From assembly GCA_036784855.1 (NCBI GenBank), contig JAZDSV010000002.1:147001-211000 (forward strand): a stretch of DNA of 64,000 nucleotides. The letters run 5' to 3'. Source of the DNA: Aphelidium insulamus (Eukaryota > Aphelidiomycota > Aphelidea > Aphelidiaceae). Position 1 is the first letter of the stretch. Each line of letters opens with the position of its first letter. Of the stretch, positions 21,821 through 35,478 are shown one piece after another. The notes under the pieces were generated by a model. The model did not search any database and had not been told where the DNA came from. It saw only the letters and a program-made list of their open reading frames with translations. Position numbers and translations under genes: made by a program.

Positions 21821-24800
21821 ATGGCAACGTCGACAGCGCGCGCCGCCGCCTCGGACACATTGCCGCCCGCTGCAGACCGCCGTGCATTTAGGCCCGCGCC
21901 GCCGCGCTGGTCTGACCTGTGTGCCGACCACTTGCCTGCTGGCGTGTCATTGCTGCAACACGGTGCTGCCGGGGATGCCTCCATCCCAGCAGTGCCGCCC
22001 TCGTTGTTGTCATACATGGCCTCGAGACATGCAAGTGCCGCCGCTCTAATTACCGGCACACTGCCCACCCGGCACAGCGTCCCCACCTCTGTCACTGCCT
22101 CTGCCACCTCTCTGACGGGCGTTGTGGATGGTGCTATGGCGACGACGGCGACACCGTTGCCGCCAGCAGCGCCTGAATCTGCAGCTACTAGTACTACTAG
22201 TACTACTACTACTACCTACAACTACGAGTGGCTGTGCACGCGGCTGGAGGATATATTCGGCGGGGACGAGCTGGCCGATAAGATATGCAGCATCCTGGCC
22301 GTGGAGCGCGCGGGCCGAGACGGCGGCGCCGCTGTCCAGCAAGAGCTGCTCGATCTTCTGGGCTTTGATCATATGGACCTGCTGGAGGTGTTGCTGACAC
22401 ACCGGCAGCAGTTTGCGGTGGTGCTGCCTGCCAGCCGTGTGGTTTCCGCCGCCGATACACCGTCAGGTGATGGCATATTCGCCGCCATGCCCCCACGGCT
22501 TCCACCGCGATCGCTGAATGCCCGCAGCAACATTGTGGCCACGACAGCTGCCAGTGCCCCGTACCGCCCCGGTTCTCAGGTGACCGTGGCCACTGCCGAG
22601 TCCAAGAGGCTGGCGAAGGAGCAGCGCAAATCTGAGCGCCGTGCCCTGAAGAAGGCCGTGACGGACGCTGACACCCAGCAAGAGCACTTAAACAGCATTG
22701 ACGTGGACTACATGCGATCCAGGCGCGAGCAAGAACTGTCGCAGCCCCATCCGCTCATTGGCGAGCAAAACATCCCACGAACGGCATCCACACGGCATCC
22801 GCGCTACCCGCACGTCTACTCGCGCCACGCTGAACGCGAGGAGATTGTGGGCGTGCGCGGCGCTGCCCAGAACGTGCTGCCGGCCGGCTCGCAGCGTCGT
22901 GACACGGCCGAGTTCGAAGAGATCACACTGCCCATCACGCCCAACGCCGACCCCATGCCCAGCGAGCGCATGGTGACAATCGCCGAGATGGACGAGTGGA
23001 TGCGGCCCGCGTTCCCCGGCTACACGGCCCTCAACCGCATCCAGTCCATTGTATACGAGACGGCCATGCGTACCAACGAGAACCTGCTCATTTGCGCGCC
23101 GTACGTGACACATATATACATGATATACTATCCTGGATTCTTTCTAATGGAATTCTCGCAGGACCGGCGCGGGAAAGACGGATATCGCAATGTTGAATAT
23201 TTTGTCCACGGTGCGACAGTGCGGATGTAAGAAGGACAAGTTGTTCTTTTATAGCATTGTTATACTAAAAACACACAGTTGACGCCGCAAGCAAGGAGCG
23301 CAAGGAGATGAAGATTGTTTACGTCGCGCCGATGAAGGCGCTTGCGGCTGAAGTAACGCGAAAATTCGCCTCACGCCTCAAGCCACTCGGCATCAATGTG
23401 CGCGAGCTGACCGGAGATACAAGTCTCACACGCGCCGAAATGGACAGCACCCAGATTCTGGTGGTCACGCCGGAAAAGTACGATGTCATCACGCGCAAGT
23501 CTGGACAATCGGAGACGGAGCTGGCCAACAAGATCCGGCTGCTCATCATTGATGAGGTGCACTTGCTGCACGATGACCGCGGCGCCGTGCTCGAGACAAT
23601 CATTGCGCGCACTTTGCGGCTGGTGGAGAGCACGCAGTCCATGATCCGTATCGTCGGCTTGAGTGCCACACTGCCAAACTACGTGGATGTGGCCGAGTTT
23701 CTGCGCGTGAACCCCGTGAAGGGACTGTTCTACTTTGACGACGGGTTTCGGCCCGTCCCGCTTGGTCAGTGCTTTGTCGGCATAAAGGGCAAGCGGGCTG
23801 CTGTAAAGGATCGCATGGACCGCGTGGCCTACGACAAAGTGGCGGACGTGCTCGAACAAGGCCGTCAGGCCATGATATTTGTGCACGCGCGCAAAGAGAC
23901 GGTCAAGAGCGCAACCGCTCTGCGCCAGCAAGCAATGCACGACGGTGCCACTGCTCTGTTTGAAGTGTCGGAGGAAATTCGCGGCACCACAAAGTACTCG
24001 CTTATGGCGGCCGAGTTTGCAAAGTCTCGCAATCAAGAAATGCGACAGCTATTCAACATGGGCATAGGCATTCATCATGCGGGAATGCTGCGCTCGGACC
24101 GCACACTCACCGAGCGTGCGTTTGAGCAGGGAATGCTGAAGGTTCTTTGTTGTACGGCGACGCTGGCATGGGGTGTTAATCTGCCCGCCTACGCCGTCAT
24201 CATCAAGGGCACGCAGGTGTATGACTCGACGCGCGGCGCCTTTGTCGATCTGTCAATACTGGACGTGCTGCAAATATTCGGGCGCGCCGGTCGGCCACAA
24301 TTTGAACCGCACGGCCTCGGATGTATATTGACAACCCACGACAAACTATCGCACTACCTTACGCGCATCTCAAGCCGCGTACCGATCGAGTCGCAGTTCT
24401 CCAAACATCTATTGGACAACTTGAATGCCGAAGTATCTTCGACGGGCACTGTCAGCAATCTGGATGAAGCCGTCCAATGGCTGGGATACACGTACTACTT
24501 TGTGCGGCTGCGCAAAAATCCGCAGGTGTACGGGCTGCAAACGTGGGACCCCATGTTGGATCCGCAGTTGGTGCAGCATCGCCGCGACTTGTGCATCATC
24601 GCCGCCAAGAGATTGATGCAGTACCAAATGATTGTATTTGACGAAAAGAGTGGGACATTGGGCGCCACTGACTTGGGACGCATTGCTGCAGTTAGTTGCA
24701 TTGATTCGTTTTGTCAATATCGTTCATTCTAATCGACGCCGCGCAGACATTCTACCTGCAGTCTGATACGGTAAATGTTTTTACGCAGTCGCTACACGCC

Positions 24801-27800
24801 AACTGCACACCGGCCGATCTGCTGGGTGTAATTAGTTGCAGTCACGAGTTTGACGGGTTAAAAGTGCGAGAAGAGGAGATTCCGGCTCTCAACTCGCTAA
24901 TCAATAACGGGTACATGGCCTGTCAGTCCAAGGTATTTTGCTGTACATAGTGAAGCTCAGGTTTCGTATTGTAATGTAACGCAGCACGGGCCAGACACTC
25001 CGAACGGCAAAGTGAATACGCTGATGCAGGCCTTCATATCTCGAGCTCCCATTGATGATTTTGGCCTTGCATCAGACACGGCGTACTTGGCGCAAAATGT
25101 CCCTCGCATTGTCCGCGCTCTGTTTGAAATAGCCGTAAAGAGGCGCTGGGGTCCGACGGCCAGTGCGGCGCTTGCACTATGCAAATCGGTTGAGCGTCAA
25201 TTATGGGAGTTCGAACATCCGCTCGCACAATTTAATGTGGCACGCTCGGCACCAGGCGATAAGAATGTCAGCAAACCCCAACGGCAGCTGATTTCACCAG
25301 AGGTCCTTCGCAAACTGAACGATTTAGATGCTTCAGTTAGCGACATTGAGGCATTGCGTGATTTAAGCGCGGATGATATTGGTGCACTGATTAGAAATCA
25401 GCGGGCCGGCAAAGATGTGTCACTGTGCGTTCGATGGTTTCCGCTGCTTTCGTTGAATACAAGATGTCTGCCCATCACAAGGACAGTCATGCGAATCGAA
25501 GTGGTAATTACGGCGGATTTTGACTGGTGTGACAGATTCCACGGGAATTCAGAGGCCTGGTGGATATTTATTGAAGATGATGAAACTACAGAATTGCTGG
25601 CATCGGAATTATTTACTCTTTCTAAAAAGCGAGCTCGTGATTCACAGAAGCTGTACTTTGTGGTGCCGGTGGGTGAACGGCTACCAACAGGAATGTGCGT
25701 GAAAGCGTCATCAGACCGCTGGCTCGGTGCAGATACATTAAGTCCCATATCATTTCGCCACATAATTTTGCCAGAGGCTGCGTCACCGCATACAGACTTG
25801 CTGGATCTACAGCCGTTGCCACTATCGGCGTTGCACGATACCGCATTGGAAGAACTGTACGCCTCCAAGTTCTCTCATTTCAACCCCATCCAGACGCAAG
25901 TATTTCATTCACTATACAACACTGATCAAAATGTGCTACTCGGCGCGCCTACCAGTTCCGGCAAAACTGTTTGTGCAGAATTGGCAATATTTAGAGCACA
26001 GCGGGCGCATCCTGGCACTGTTTGCGTATACATTGCGCCACTGAAGGCTCTGGTCCGAGAACGTATTGATGACTGGAAGAAGCGTCTGGGCGAGAAGCTG
26101 AATAAGAAAGTTGTGGAACTCACCGGCGATGTAACACCAGATATACAAACAATTCTCTCGAGCGATATCATTATCACAAGTAAGTCAAATGCCAACTTAT
26201 TAATTTTAATTTTCTGATCATGTAGCTCCTGAAAAGTGGGACGGTGTTTCTCGCCAATGGAAACAGCGCAAGTATATTCAGCGGGTCTCGCTCGTGATCA
26301 TGGACGAGATTCATCTGCTTGGTGGCGATCGAGGTCCGATTCTCGAGATAATAGTGTCGCGCCTGAACTACATTTCATTCCACACCGGCCGTCACGTCCG
26401 CGTGGTCGGACTTTCTACTGCGCTGGCCAATGCTCAAGACCTCGCCAGGTGGTTGAATGTTCATCCTTCAGCTGGCCTATTCAATTTCCGCCACTCTGTT
26501 CGCCCGGTGCCCTTGGAGATTTATATCGACGGGTTTTCTGGTCGGCATTACTGTCCAAGAATGGCCACGATGAACAAGCCGATTTTTCAGTCGATTCTTA
26601 CACACTCCCCGGACAAGCCAGTGATCGTATTTGTATCATCAAGGCGTCAGACTCGCCTTACTGCCAAAGACTTGATCTCACTATCGGCCACTAGGATGGA
26701 TAATCCAAAGCGATTTCTGCGTATGAGCGACCAGGAAATGGATAGCCTGTGCGAGCTGCGTATCAAAGATCCCGAGCTGAAACACGCACTCTCATTCGGC
26801 ATAGGACTTCACCATGCGGTACGTTACCTTATTTGGTCGATTTGCAATTTTTATCCTGTAGGGTCTCTCGACAGACGATCGTCGACTGGTAGAGGAGCTC
26901 TTCTTATCACAAAGGATTCAAATCTTGATTGCTACCAGCACTGTTGCGTGGGTAAGCACTCATCAGTGTTATGTGGTCTCAACTAACTAATTCAGGGCGT
27001 CAATTTTCCGGCTCACTTGGTAATAATCAAAGGCACAGAGTTTTTCGACGCCAAGCAACACAAATACGTCGACTTTCCCATCACGGACGTTCTGCAAATG
27101 ATGGGCCGTGCAGGGCGACCTCAGTTTGACACCACTGGGAAAGCACATGTGCTTGTTCACGATGTGAAAAAGTCATTCTACAAAAAGTTCCTGCACGAGC
27201 CGTTCCCCATCGAAAGTTCTCTTCATGATTGCGTTATCGACCACATCAATGCCGAAGTTGTTTCCGGAGTTGTGTCCGCGGTGGCCGACGCAAAAGAATA
27301 TCTCACTTGGACCTATTATTATCAACGTTTGCAACGAAATCCCACTTATTACGGCTTGATACCGGCATCTTTACAAAAGAACGCGGAAGAAGAAACTGAT
27401 GGACCTTCTTTTGAGAGTCAACTTCTCGGCTATGCGGAAGTAACGCCTGCTGATGTTGAGCAACATCTACAAAAGGTTGCTGCTGAATCGTTGAGTACGT
27501 TGTTGCAGCGAGGATGCCTCGTTGTAAATGCGGATCAATCGCCACAGATTCTACCTACTGTGCTTGGAGTAATAGCGTCGCACTACTACCTTTCAAGCGT
27601 CACGATGAAACTTTTCAACGAGAATGTTCGAGAAGACTGCACGTTTACGGAGTTGTTGTGGCTCGTGGCCCAATCCTTTGAATACTCGGAACATCCGGTG
27701 CGTCACAACGAAGAACTGCTAAACGCAGAATTGGCGTCACTTTTGAAGAGGGATTCAGAACGGAACCACCAGTTGCCAAGCGGCACAGAAAATTACGAGT

Positions 27801-28654
27801 CGCCACACGTAAAAGTTTTTCTGTTACTTCGAGCTCACATGGCCCGAATGAGTCTGCGACAATTCTCGGCTGATTACGCAACAGACACCAGATCCGTTCT
27901 TGATCAGGCAATACGCATTACGCAGGCTTTAATCGATGTTTGCGCCGATGTTCATGGCATCGTTACGGCAACGACTGAAGCAATCAGAATTCTGCAGTGC
28001 ATCAAGTCTGGTGCTCAGGAAACCGATGTCCCGGTGTTTGCCAACAGCGTTATTAAACATCGATGGATGCTCGCGCGCCTTCCAAAGATTTCAAGCAATA
28101 GTGGACTGCCTAGCCTCGACGTGGCACGTAAAATGTTCTCCAATGTGCTATCGCAATCGGAATTGAAGGATGGTCTTGGAGCGTTGGCCGACCTTCCGTT
28201 GATATATATTGAAAGTGCGACGCTAGAAGGTTCTGTCAAGGGCGACAGATCATTATTGTCAAACGGTGTCGCCGCCGAAACTGCCAGCGTGCTACTACTG
28301 GATGGGATCTGTACCATGAAGGTTGAATTTCAGGTAAAACGTTCGAATCGCAGTGGAAGGCAAGAATTCTCTGGTGACGAGCCGATCGCAAACTTGCCGC
28401 ACTTTCCCAAGCAGCAGCGAGAAGGATGGTTCCTTATTGTCGGGCACAAAAAGAGTAATCGAGTACTGTCGCTCCAGCGGCAAACATTCGCGTCTCGACA
28501 GCAGAGATTGCTTCAGTGCAAAGTTGACATGGACTCATGCAGGGATCTAGAGCCTGACGTAGAACACGAAATTGAATTGCTAGTGATGAGTGACTGTTAC
28601 TGCGGACTAGATAAAGCGATCTCGGTGAAGCTCAAGATTGAGAAAAAAATATAA
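21821..28654 (+). CDS. ASCC3: ASCC3/Slh1-type tandem Ski2-like helicase
   Basis: This large multi-exon gene encodes about 2,150 residues. It starts at the first in-frame ATG (21821). Two complete helicase cassettes are visible. The first has [10 protein letters not shown], Walker A APTGAGKT (built across an intron at 23102-23160), [36 protein letters not shown] and [11 protein letters not shown]. The second has Walker [51 protein letters not shown] and [11 protein letters not shown]. Each is followed by a Sec63 region. Sequence around [15 protein letters not shown] and [12 protein letters not shown] tracks ASCC3 rather than BRR2. The family resolves collided ribosomes (RQT complex) and unwinds DNA for alkylation repair. 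The second cassette has STAL where SATL is usual. Confidence 0.88.
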
Positions 28655-28744
28655 TAGCGACAGTTCTTTGCAGTTCGTAGGTTCTTTGCAGCTATCCTAT
28701 CTTGGCAATAATTTTTTCGATGAAGTGTTATTGTAAATTGCAGC

Positions 28745-28925
28745 CTTCGCCTCTTTTTCCGCGCATACGGCAAGCAAATTTGGCGTTACCGCGGGCACAA
28801 AATCCATCGCGGGCGCCGGATCTGTGATACCAAACTGGGCCCACATGCAGCGACCGCCGCCCGTCGCTCTTATTGGTCGACAGACGCGGAATTACCATTG
28901 TCGGCGACCACATTACGTCAAGTGA
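28745..28925 (-). pseudogene. Degenerate family B tail fragment at the inner end of the right arm
   Basis: On the minus strand this has GSTAGAC-type sequence matching 18.66-18.80 kb (TAATTCCGCGTCTGTCGACC, then a WAQFGITDPAPAMDF-like segment and VTPNLLA). It stops abruptly beside the ASCC3 3' end. It corresponds to the start of the truncated copy at 18,650, which shows the tail duplication predates the inversion. Confidence 0.6.
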
Positions 28926-29137
28926 TAAAGGACCAAGCGAGAGACATACACAAGTGGTGCAATTGGCGAAGTCGTTTATTGTGAGGGACGTAAATCGGAG
29001 CCGAGGCGCTAATGATATTAAATATGCATTTTTAGAATGGGTACAGCTTTTTGTGCGACAGTGAGAACACTTCAGTGTCTCCGCCCAACAATTCAGTGTT
29101 TTAAAGCGCACAGATGAGCGGCGATCAGATTTATTTC

Positions 29138-30598
29138 TTACGCGGTCAGCGTGAACAGCTTCGCGGTGGCCGCCTCCAATTTGCCGCGTACGGTCTCGAC
29201 CTGCACCATTGGGGCGCCCTGGATCCCGGCCAGCTCAGCCGTCAGTTGGCGCACGCGGCGCTCCCAGTACTTCTTGGGTGCCAGCTTGCTTTGGACCCAT
29301 GGTAGCAGTCCTAGCTTTTGGTCGATGCCGCGGCTATTGGCACGGATGTGCTTCTTGAGTTTTTCGACCTCCACATTCTGCATTTTGGCCCTACAGCCCG
29401 TCTTCTCTGTTACGGCTTGAGAACTCGATCTACGTTGGCGATGGGTCAATACAGTGTTTCCCTTGCTGGCGCGAGACGGCAGCGCCAATGCCCGTCGGAC
29501 AATTTGAAAAGCCAGCAATGGCTGTGGCGGATTGAAGCGAGCTGCCCTCGCCCGTAATTCCGCGCGGGCGGCAAGCAGATTGGGCGTTATGGCGGGCACA
29601 AAGTCCATGGCAGCTGCTGGATCAGTGATCCCGAATTGGGCCCACATGCGGCCAACCGCCGCAAGCCGCTGTTCCGGGCCAAACGACCCGGAATCAAAAT
29701 CATCTTGGCCAGCAAGCTCTCTGTGGCGTTTTAGTTGATGGATACAGCGACACTACGCGAGAGGCATACATGGGGCGATCCGCCGGCGGTTCCTCGGCAG
29801 CTTCGGTCGCAGAAGTAGCCACGTCTTGAATGACCGGAGACTCGGTATGTGTATCGGCGGGAGTAACTCTGTAAGAATAAGCAAGAGATACCGAGACCAA
29901 GTTGAAGACATACGGAGGCAGCTCCGCCTGCAGCTCTTCAGCAAGGCCGGCGGGAACAGTTGCCATGTATTGAATAGCCGGCGACTCGGCATCTTCGCCG
30001 ACGGCTGTCACTCTGTATCAAATAAGCGGTGTGCTACAGAAATGATGTGAGAGACGTACGCGAGCGGCGCCACCTGTAGCGCGTCGGTCACTTCGGCGGG
30101 AACAGTCTCTATGTCATGACTAGCCGGGGACTGGGTATCATCGGCGCCGGTTACCACTCTGAATGAAATAAGCGGTGTGATACAGACATCAAGAGAGAGA
30201 CATACGCGAGCGGCTGCGTCGGCGGCTCCTCGACCGGCTCCTCGACCGCCATAACAACGTCGATGTCATGACCAGCCGGGGACGGGGTATCATTGTCGAC
30301 TTCGGCGACTCTGAATGAAATAAGCGATGCGATACAGAGAGCAAGTGCGAGACATACGTAAGCGACGGCATCGGCGGCTCCTCGACCGGCTCCTCGACCG
30401 TAACAGTCAGGGTGCGAACTGCGGACGCCGCAATGTCCCTGCAGGATATTGTAAGTAATGCGGCTGATGCGAAAGCAAGGCCTACAAAGCGTAGGAGGTG
30501 CCAGCCAATTTCAACGCGTCGATGGCGGCCGTGATCGTGCGGCCAACGGCAGTCTCCGCATCGACCAGCGCGGCGATCTTGGAAATGATGCAAAACAT
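29138..30598 (-). CDS. Family B protein (right copy, apparently intact)
   Basis: ATG at 30598 (MFCIISKIAALVDAETAVGR) and TAA at 29138. Homologous short exons, each ending in phase 2 before a ~47-bp intron beginning GTATGTCTC or GTACGTCTC, give one recent 35-residue unit (VAEVDNDTPSPAGHDIDVVM...) and three older units. The last exon encodes WAQFGITDPAAAMDFVPAIT, a basic stretch, LKKHIRANSRGID and the C-terminal KYWERRVRQLTAELAGI domain. The product is about 380 residues. In contrast to the left copy, the units here keep frame. It has a 26-residue stretch (SKGNTVLTHRQRRSSS...) missing from the left copy. No known domain; relatedness to family A is by the C-terminal domain and the MFC N-terminus. 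Confidence 0.6.
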
Positions 30599-31271
30599 GA
30601 TGTTGGTTGAGGTAAGTGGTGTGAGCGTAAAATAGGTAAATGAGAGGGCGATGAGACTGCGTGAGGGCGGAAGCTGTTGAAAACAAGCTGAAGAAGTAGC
30701 TGGACTGCACAGCGCTGCTTATGTGTACGCTGTGCTATTTGCGCACCTTGGCAACGGTTGTTGGCCATTTTAGGAAATATTTGCATACGTACACCACGTA
30801 GCCCGCCTCACTTGACGGGTGGCCACTGTGGAATAGCGGTGAGTGGGTGGCCAGTGTCATCATTGGTGCAATCGGCATGACCGCAGCACAGGCGCTGCAG
30901 GCACCAACAACTAGGATAAGAGAGCAGGGCTCCGTGTGAATAATTGCCGACCACCTGCCGATTGTCAGCGCCACCTGACAGCTAGGGTCTCGGTGAAGGG
31001 CGACGCTCTTGTGCTGTCAAACGGGAAAGGTTGCCTGTACTGCTACGTACAATAACATATCATGACAGGGTGAGTCATATATGTGCAGCAAAACACTCTG
31101 TATAACCACACTTGCACACAGCGCCTGTAAGCAGCGCGCAGACACATCACCGGTGCAGCGGTGTCAGTGTGCAACAGTGTTACACAGACACAGACACAGA
31201 CAATGGCACAACTCTGCACAACCCTGATTGAGGGGAGAGAAAAGTCTATTGCAGTGCAGCAATCATCAACA

Positions 31272-32004
31272 TCAGGCGCCGTGCTGGAAGAGCTTGGCGA
31301 TTGCGGCGCGCAGCTCTTCGCAGCACGGTTCTATGCGCCAGATGTTGTCGCCGCCAGTGCAGATTCGCTGCAGTTCGTCGGTGAGTGTCGTCACGCGGCC
31401 GCGCCAGGAGTACTCTGGCGTGATTCGGCGTGTCCAGCGATCACGGCGACCGTCAGAGTGGGGCGGGCAGGCGTCTACGTTGGCGGCCACGTGGATCTGC
31501 AGCTCGCGCTTCTCTTGCTAGCGGCGCTTCTTGCTGGCCGCTCTCGCCTGCTTCTTCAGCCGGGCGCTGGGAGCGATGAATGGGCGCGTGTGTTTGGCGC
31601 GGCGGTACGCTTCGCGAACGCGCTCTATGACACATGTTAGTGTTAGGGCACTCGGATATATATCAGTATATCTACCTTGGCTAGCTGCCAAATCTTCCGC
31701 ACTGGCGCTGGCCAGTGTCATAATAGTGCTGGATGCGTTGTCGCAATCGCTTTGGGTGCTGTTGGTGTCACTATCGTCGCCCAAGCTGGCGGTTTGAGAG
31801 TCGGCAAGTTGTTTGCGTGGTGTCAGCCTGGACAGTGTCAGTGACATTAACGATACACACACACACAAAGGGACAGAAACATGGCAATGAGACTTACATA
31901 ACATCGGCGACAAAGTCAAGCGCGATGAGAGCGGTGTTGATGGCGCGGCCAGTCTTGGTGGTGCAGTCGATCAGGGCCTTGATGGTGGCGAACAGGCAAA
32001 ACAT
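31272..32004 (-). pseudogene. Family A copy with premature stop (inner right-arm copy)
   Basis: Same three-exon layout as the intact A gene: ATG 32004, MFCLFATIKALIDC, Ser/Asp linker, basic helix, C-terminal RVTTLTDELQRI domain and stop at 31272. At 31520-31518 the CAG codon of the KRRQQEK segment is TAG, cutting the product before the conserved C-terminal domain. The downstream frame is otherwise open, so the lesion looks recent. Confidence 0.7.
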
Positions 32005-32204
32005 GGTGGAGATGGGTGAAGAGTGAGAGGTAAGAGAGAGAGTAAGAGAGAGAGAGTAAGAAGGCGAGGAAAACTAAGTGGGCTGGAGGCGTAAGTGGTA
32101 AGTCTGTTGCAGTAACGAAACTTGAAGAACATCTGCGTCGGCGCGGGCGTCCATGTGTCGTCGCTTCCGTAACCATGCGACAGTTGCCATGGCACGATTA
32201 TTCT

Positions 32205-35200
32205 TGTCATTGGCCCCGCACCAGTTGCTTTTATTACATATCAGTTGGTGTAGCTGTCTGTACTTTGCAACTCGCATACTACTACAATTATTCATTGTTG
32301 ACCGGTTAACTGCTGGCCTTGATTGACACCGGGCTGACTAGCACCGAGATGACTGGGCAGGCAATACATATTTAACTGCGCCTTTCATTATGTTCCTTTT
32401 ACTAGACTCATTTACCATTTGTTGAAATTTCAAGTGTGCATTGATAGGAATGTAATATCGGTGGTGCTAGCTAGTACATTTATGAACAATCCTTCATTGC
32501 AATATTGTGAAGTGTGCATGGCGGTCAAATGGCCATAGAAAATGCGAGCCATATACAAAGTAGCATGGATTGAAATAATTAACGGTTTACACATTGTCAT
32601 GGCATCGTTGCATTTCACGTTATAACGTTACATATTACCCTTTATGGTACAGTTATATAGGTGCTACATTTGCAGCGAAAACGAATGCTTATATTTGTAC
32701 ATACATAGTTGCGATATTATCGCATCTCTGGTACTCGAACTAATTCTGTTGTCCGACGTATTGGCCGAGCCCTGGCAGACGTGGACAGCCTTGCGGCTTC
32801 TGTCAGCATTCAGCGAGTGTGGCAGCAACTCTCTTTTATTTGGCGCATGAGACGGCTATGGCACTGGCCGCGCGGCAGTAATTGACTCGCTGTAATAAAA
32901 ACTCTGCTTCCTATGGAGCTTGATTGATACTTTGTAGGCGATACAGAATAACATCTCCGCGGCAACTACTGTAGCGTCGTCTGCCATGAGCGCCTGATGC
33001 TGACGAGATCGCGCATCAGCACCACGTCTACGCAGCTATCCTCGGCCGGCGTATAGTGCCGCTGTTTTTGTCGTGGTCAGGGATTCCTGCGCTAAGCGCC
33101 TGGCCCCGCTAGCATTCGTGGACTCCCGGCATACCTGGCCATAAGTTTGCCACCTGGTGTCCCAATGGCTACTGGCAGGTGATATACACATATTATGGTT
33201 GCTCTATCCTTCAAGTTCTGACAATGCTCTGCAGGCGCGCGGGTGTCAGCAGCGCCATTCCGAGGAGATCCTTTGCAGAGGCAGCTGGCTGGCTGCTCTG
33301 CCCAGTCACTCTGCACAGGTTCAACTCCGCATGCTACCGTGACACCACTAGCATGACATATCTGTGGTGTATTGAGTGGAGCTGAGCGGAGACTGCGCGG
33401 CTCTATGCCCCTCCAACAGGTTGCACATTACAATATAGCATAATCCTAACGCCATACTCTGAGCATATACCCATTCAAGAGCTGTACGCACTTAGGCCGC
33501 GTGGGTCGGTGCCACCAGCCAGCGCACCGACACTCATCTGCTGTATGACGCGAGACACTGGCACATAGTGCGTGCTGCCGCGTCGCACCGTAAGTATCAC
33601 TATACGCTTTGTGGTTCCCGCGGATTAACGAGGGATCCGCAGAGTCTGTGCACCGTGCGGTGAACTATAGCTCTGGCTCTCTGCAGCACATGCTGGCTCT
33701 GCACCACCCACTGACGCGCGTTGTTAGACTGGGACCAATGCAGTGCGTAACCACATTACATATCACGGCTATATTTCCCAGTTGCATCCCTGCCACGACC
33801 AATGGCACGACCCGCTGCCCGTCATACATATTGCAGAGAGGACACATGCTCTAGTACGTACCACTGAAAGTATTTCGCGCGCTGCTTGACCTGCTTAAAG
33901 CCTACAATGACATAGTTCTGATGCACATCATAACACTAGAAAATACACACAGAAATTACACAGTACACACGAATACACTTGTCAAACGCAGATGTAAAAT
34001 CATGCATGTATATATAAGTATAAACGTACAGTATATACAGAATGTGCAGGCAATGATGCAGTAGGATGCAGTGCTGAAGACACAGGGAGGCACGGAAGAC
34101 ATATGTACAGAGCACCACTGCAATCTGCGTTCATCAGCTATGCTGGACAGTGTGTTGCGCGTTATACCAGGTATCTATCAAAGCAACGCCCAAAGCATAT
34201 ATCAAAAGTACCAGAAAAGTGCAGTAGCAGTAGTCATAGGATACTATTTGTGCATCGAGTAATACTGAAGGTATACAGTACACATAGTCCGCAGACACAA
34301 GAGGCACGGAGACATATGTACAGAGCACCACTGCAATCTGCGTTCATCAGCTATGCTGGACAGTGTGTTGCGCGTTATACCAGGTATCTATCAAAGCAAC
34401 GCCCAAAGCATATATCAAAAGTACCAGAAAAGTGCAGTAGCAGTAGTCATAGGATACTATTTGTGCATCGAGTAATACTGAAGGTATACAGTACACATAG
34501 TCCGCAGACACAAGAGGCACGCAAGCATATGTACAGAGCACCACTGCAATCTGCGTTCATCAGCTATGCTGGACAGTGTGTTGCGCGTTATACCAGGTAT
34601 CTATCAACGCAACGCCCAAAGCATATATCAAAGCACCAGAGAATTGCAGTAGCAGTAGTCATAGGATACTACGGGTACATTGAATATCGTACTAGAGCGG
34701 AGCGCGCGCCAACCAGGGTGTCGCTCATGTGCTCATCATCTCGTGGCAGCCCTACTCTACCCATGTGTGTCAGTATAGAGAACAAGCAGTGATAATGATA
34801 TGAGAAATGATAAAGTGGTTGGCAGCGGTCGCACAGTTTCATGTCTCCGCGACACAAGGCTGCAAGTGATGATAGTCAGTAATTGGAGCCACTTGCAAGT
34901 ATGTAACAAAGCCTGGCGACGGCCGCCACTCCACAGCGTCAGAGTAGCCTTGATGACCAATGCAGAATTCAGCAATCATCAGCAATAGTGTCGCAGGAAG
35001 CACGCAGACGAGACATCGAGAGCAGCAAAGTGAGAGTGCGAGTGTGCGAGTGCGCTCGAGCCGCCAAACAAGCCGCGCCATCGATTGCGCAACAAACAGT
35101 GTGATTGACGGCTCGATTGCGCTTGGCTTGGATCTGTTGCACACAGCTGCCTGATAGACACAGACAGACTCAGACAGACTCAGAGACAGACACACGCACA

Positions 35201-35450
35201 CGCACAGAAAGAGAGAAATAGAGCGAGAATACACTCTGTATTTCCATATTGATACTCACTCATTTGAGTGAAATAGAGAGATAATGGCTCCGATAATGAA
35301 CTGTGTACAATTGATACTTGGTACATGGCACTTGTATACTCATAGGTGCGCTTGCAGCAGCTCTAACCGCACTTGAAGCGTCATGTGGGCTGCAAGTAAA
35401 CAAAATAAAATTGTTTTGAACACAATCGCCGCACAATCGCCCAATCAGCA
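32205..35450. other. 3.2 kb insertion unique to the right arm, mostly without recognisable genes
   Basis: This AT-richer stretch between the two right-arm A copies has no counterpart in the left arm. Short ORFs occur (for example on the plus strand at 32644-32850 and 33609-33854), but none has a domain, codon pattern or copy that supports coding. It contains the 213-bp tandem repeats at about 34.08-34.69 kb and CAGACAGACTC-type short repeats near 35,160-35,200. It may be a decayed mobile element, but no terminal repeats or transposase were seen. Confidence 0.45.
34080..34690. repeat. Three tandem copies of a ~213-bp unit
   Basis: The landmark CATATGTACAGAGCACCACT recurs at about 34,100, 34,314 and 34,527 (period 213-214). 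Copies one and two are almost identical over CAGCTATGCTGGACAGTGTG; the third diverges after AGCATATATCAAA. The open reading through all three units on the plus strand is a by-product of a period divisible by three and is not called as a gene. Confidence 0.9.
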
Positions 35451-35478
35451 GTCTATTGCAGTGCAGCAATCAACGTTG

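Noticed and set aside
33290-33330. tRNA or SINE-like B box (GGTTCAACTCC)
   Set aside because: No matching A box, acceptor stem or cloverleaf could be drawn around it.
34103-34792. 229-residue plus-strand ORF across the 213-bp repeats
   Set aside because: The frame stays open only because the repeat period is divisible by three. The translated unit has no domain, and the minus strand is equally open.
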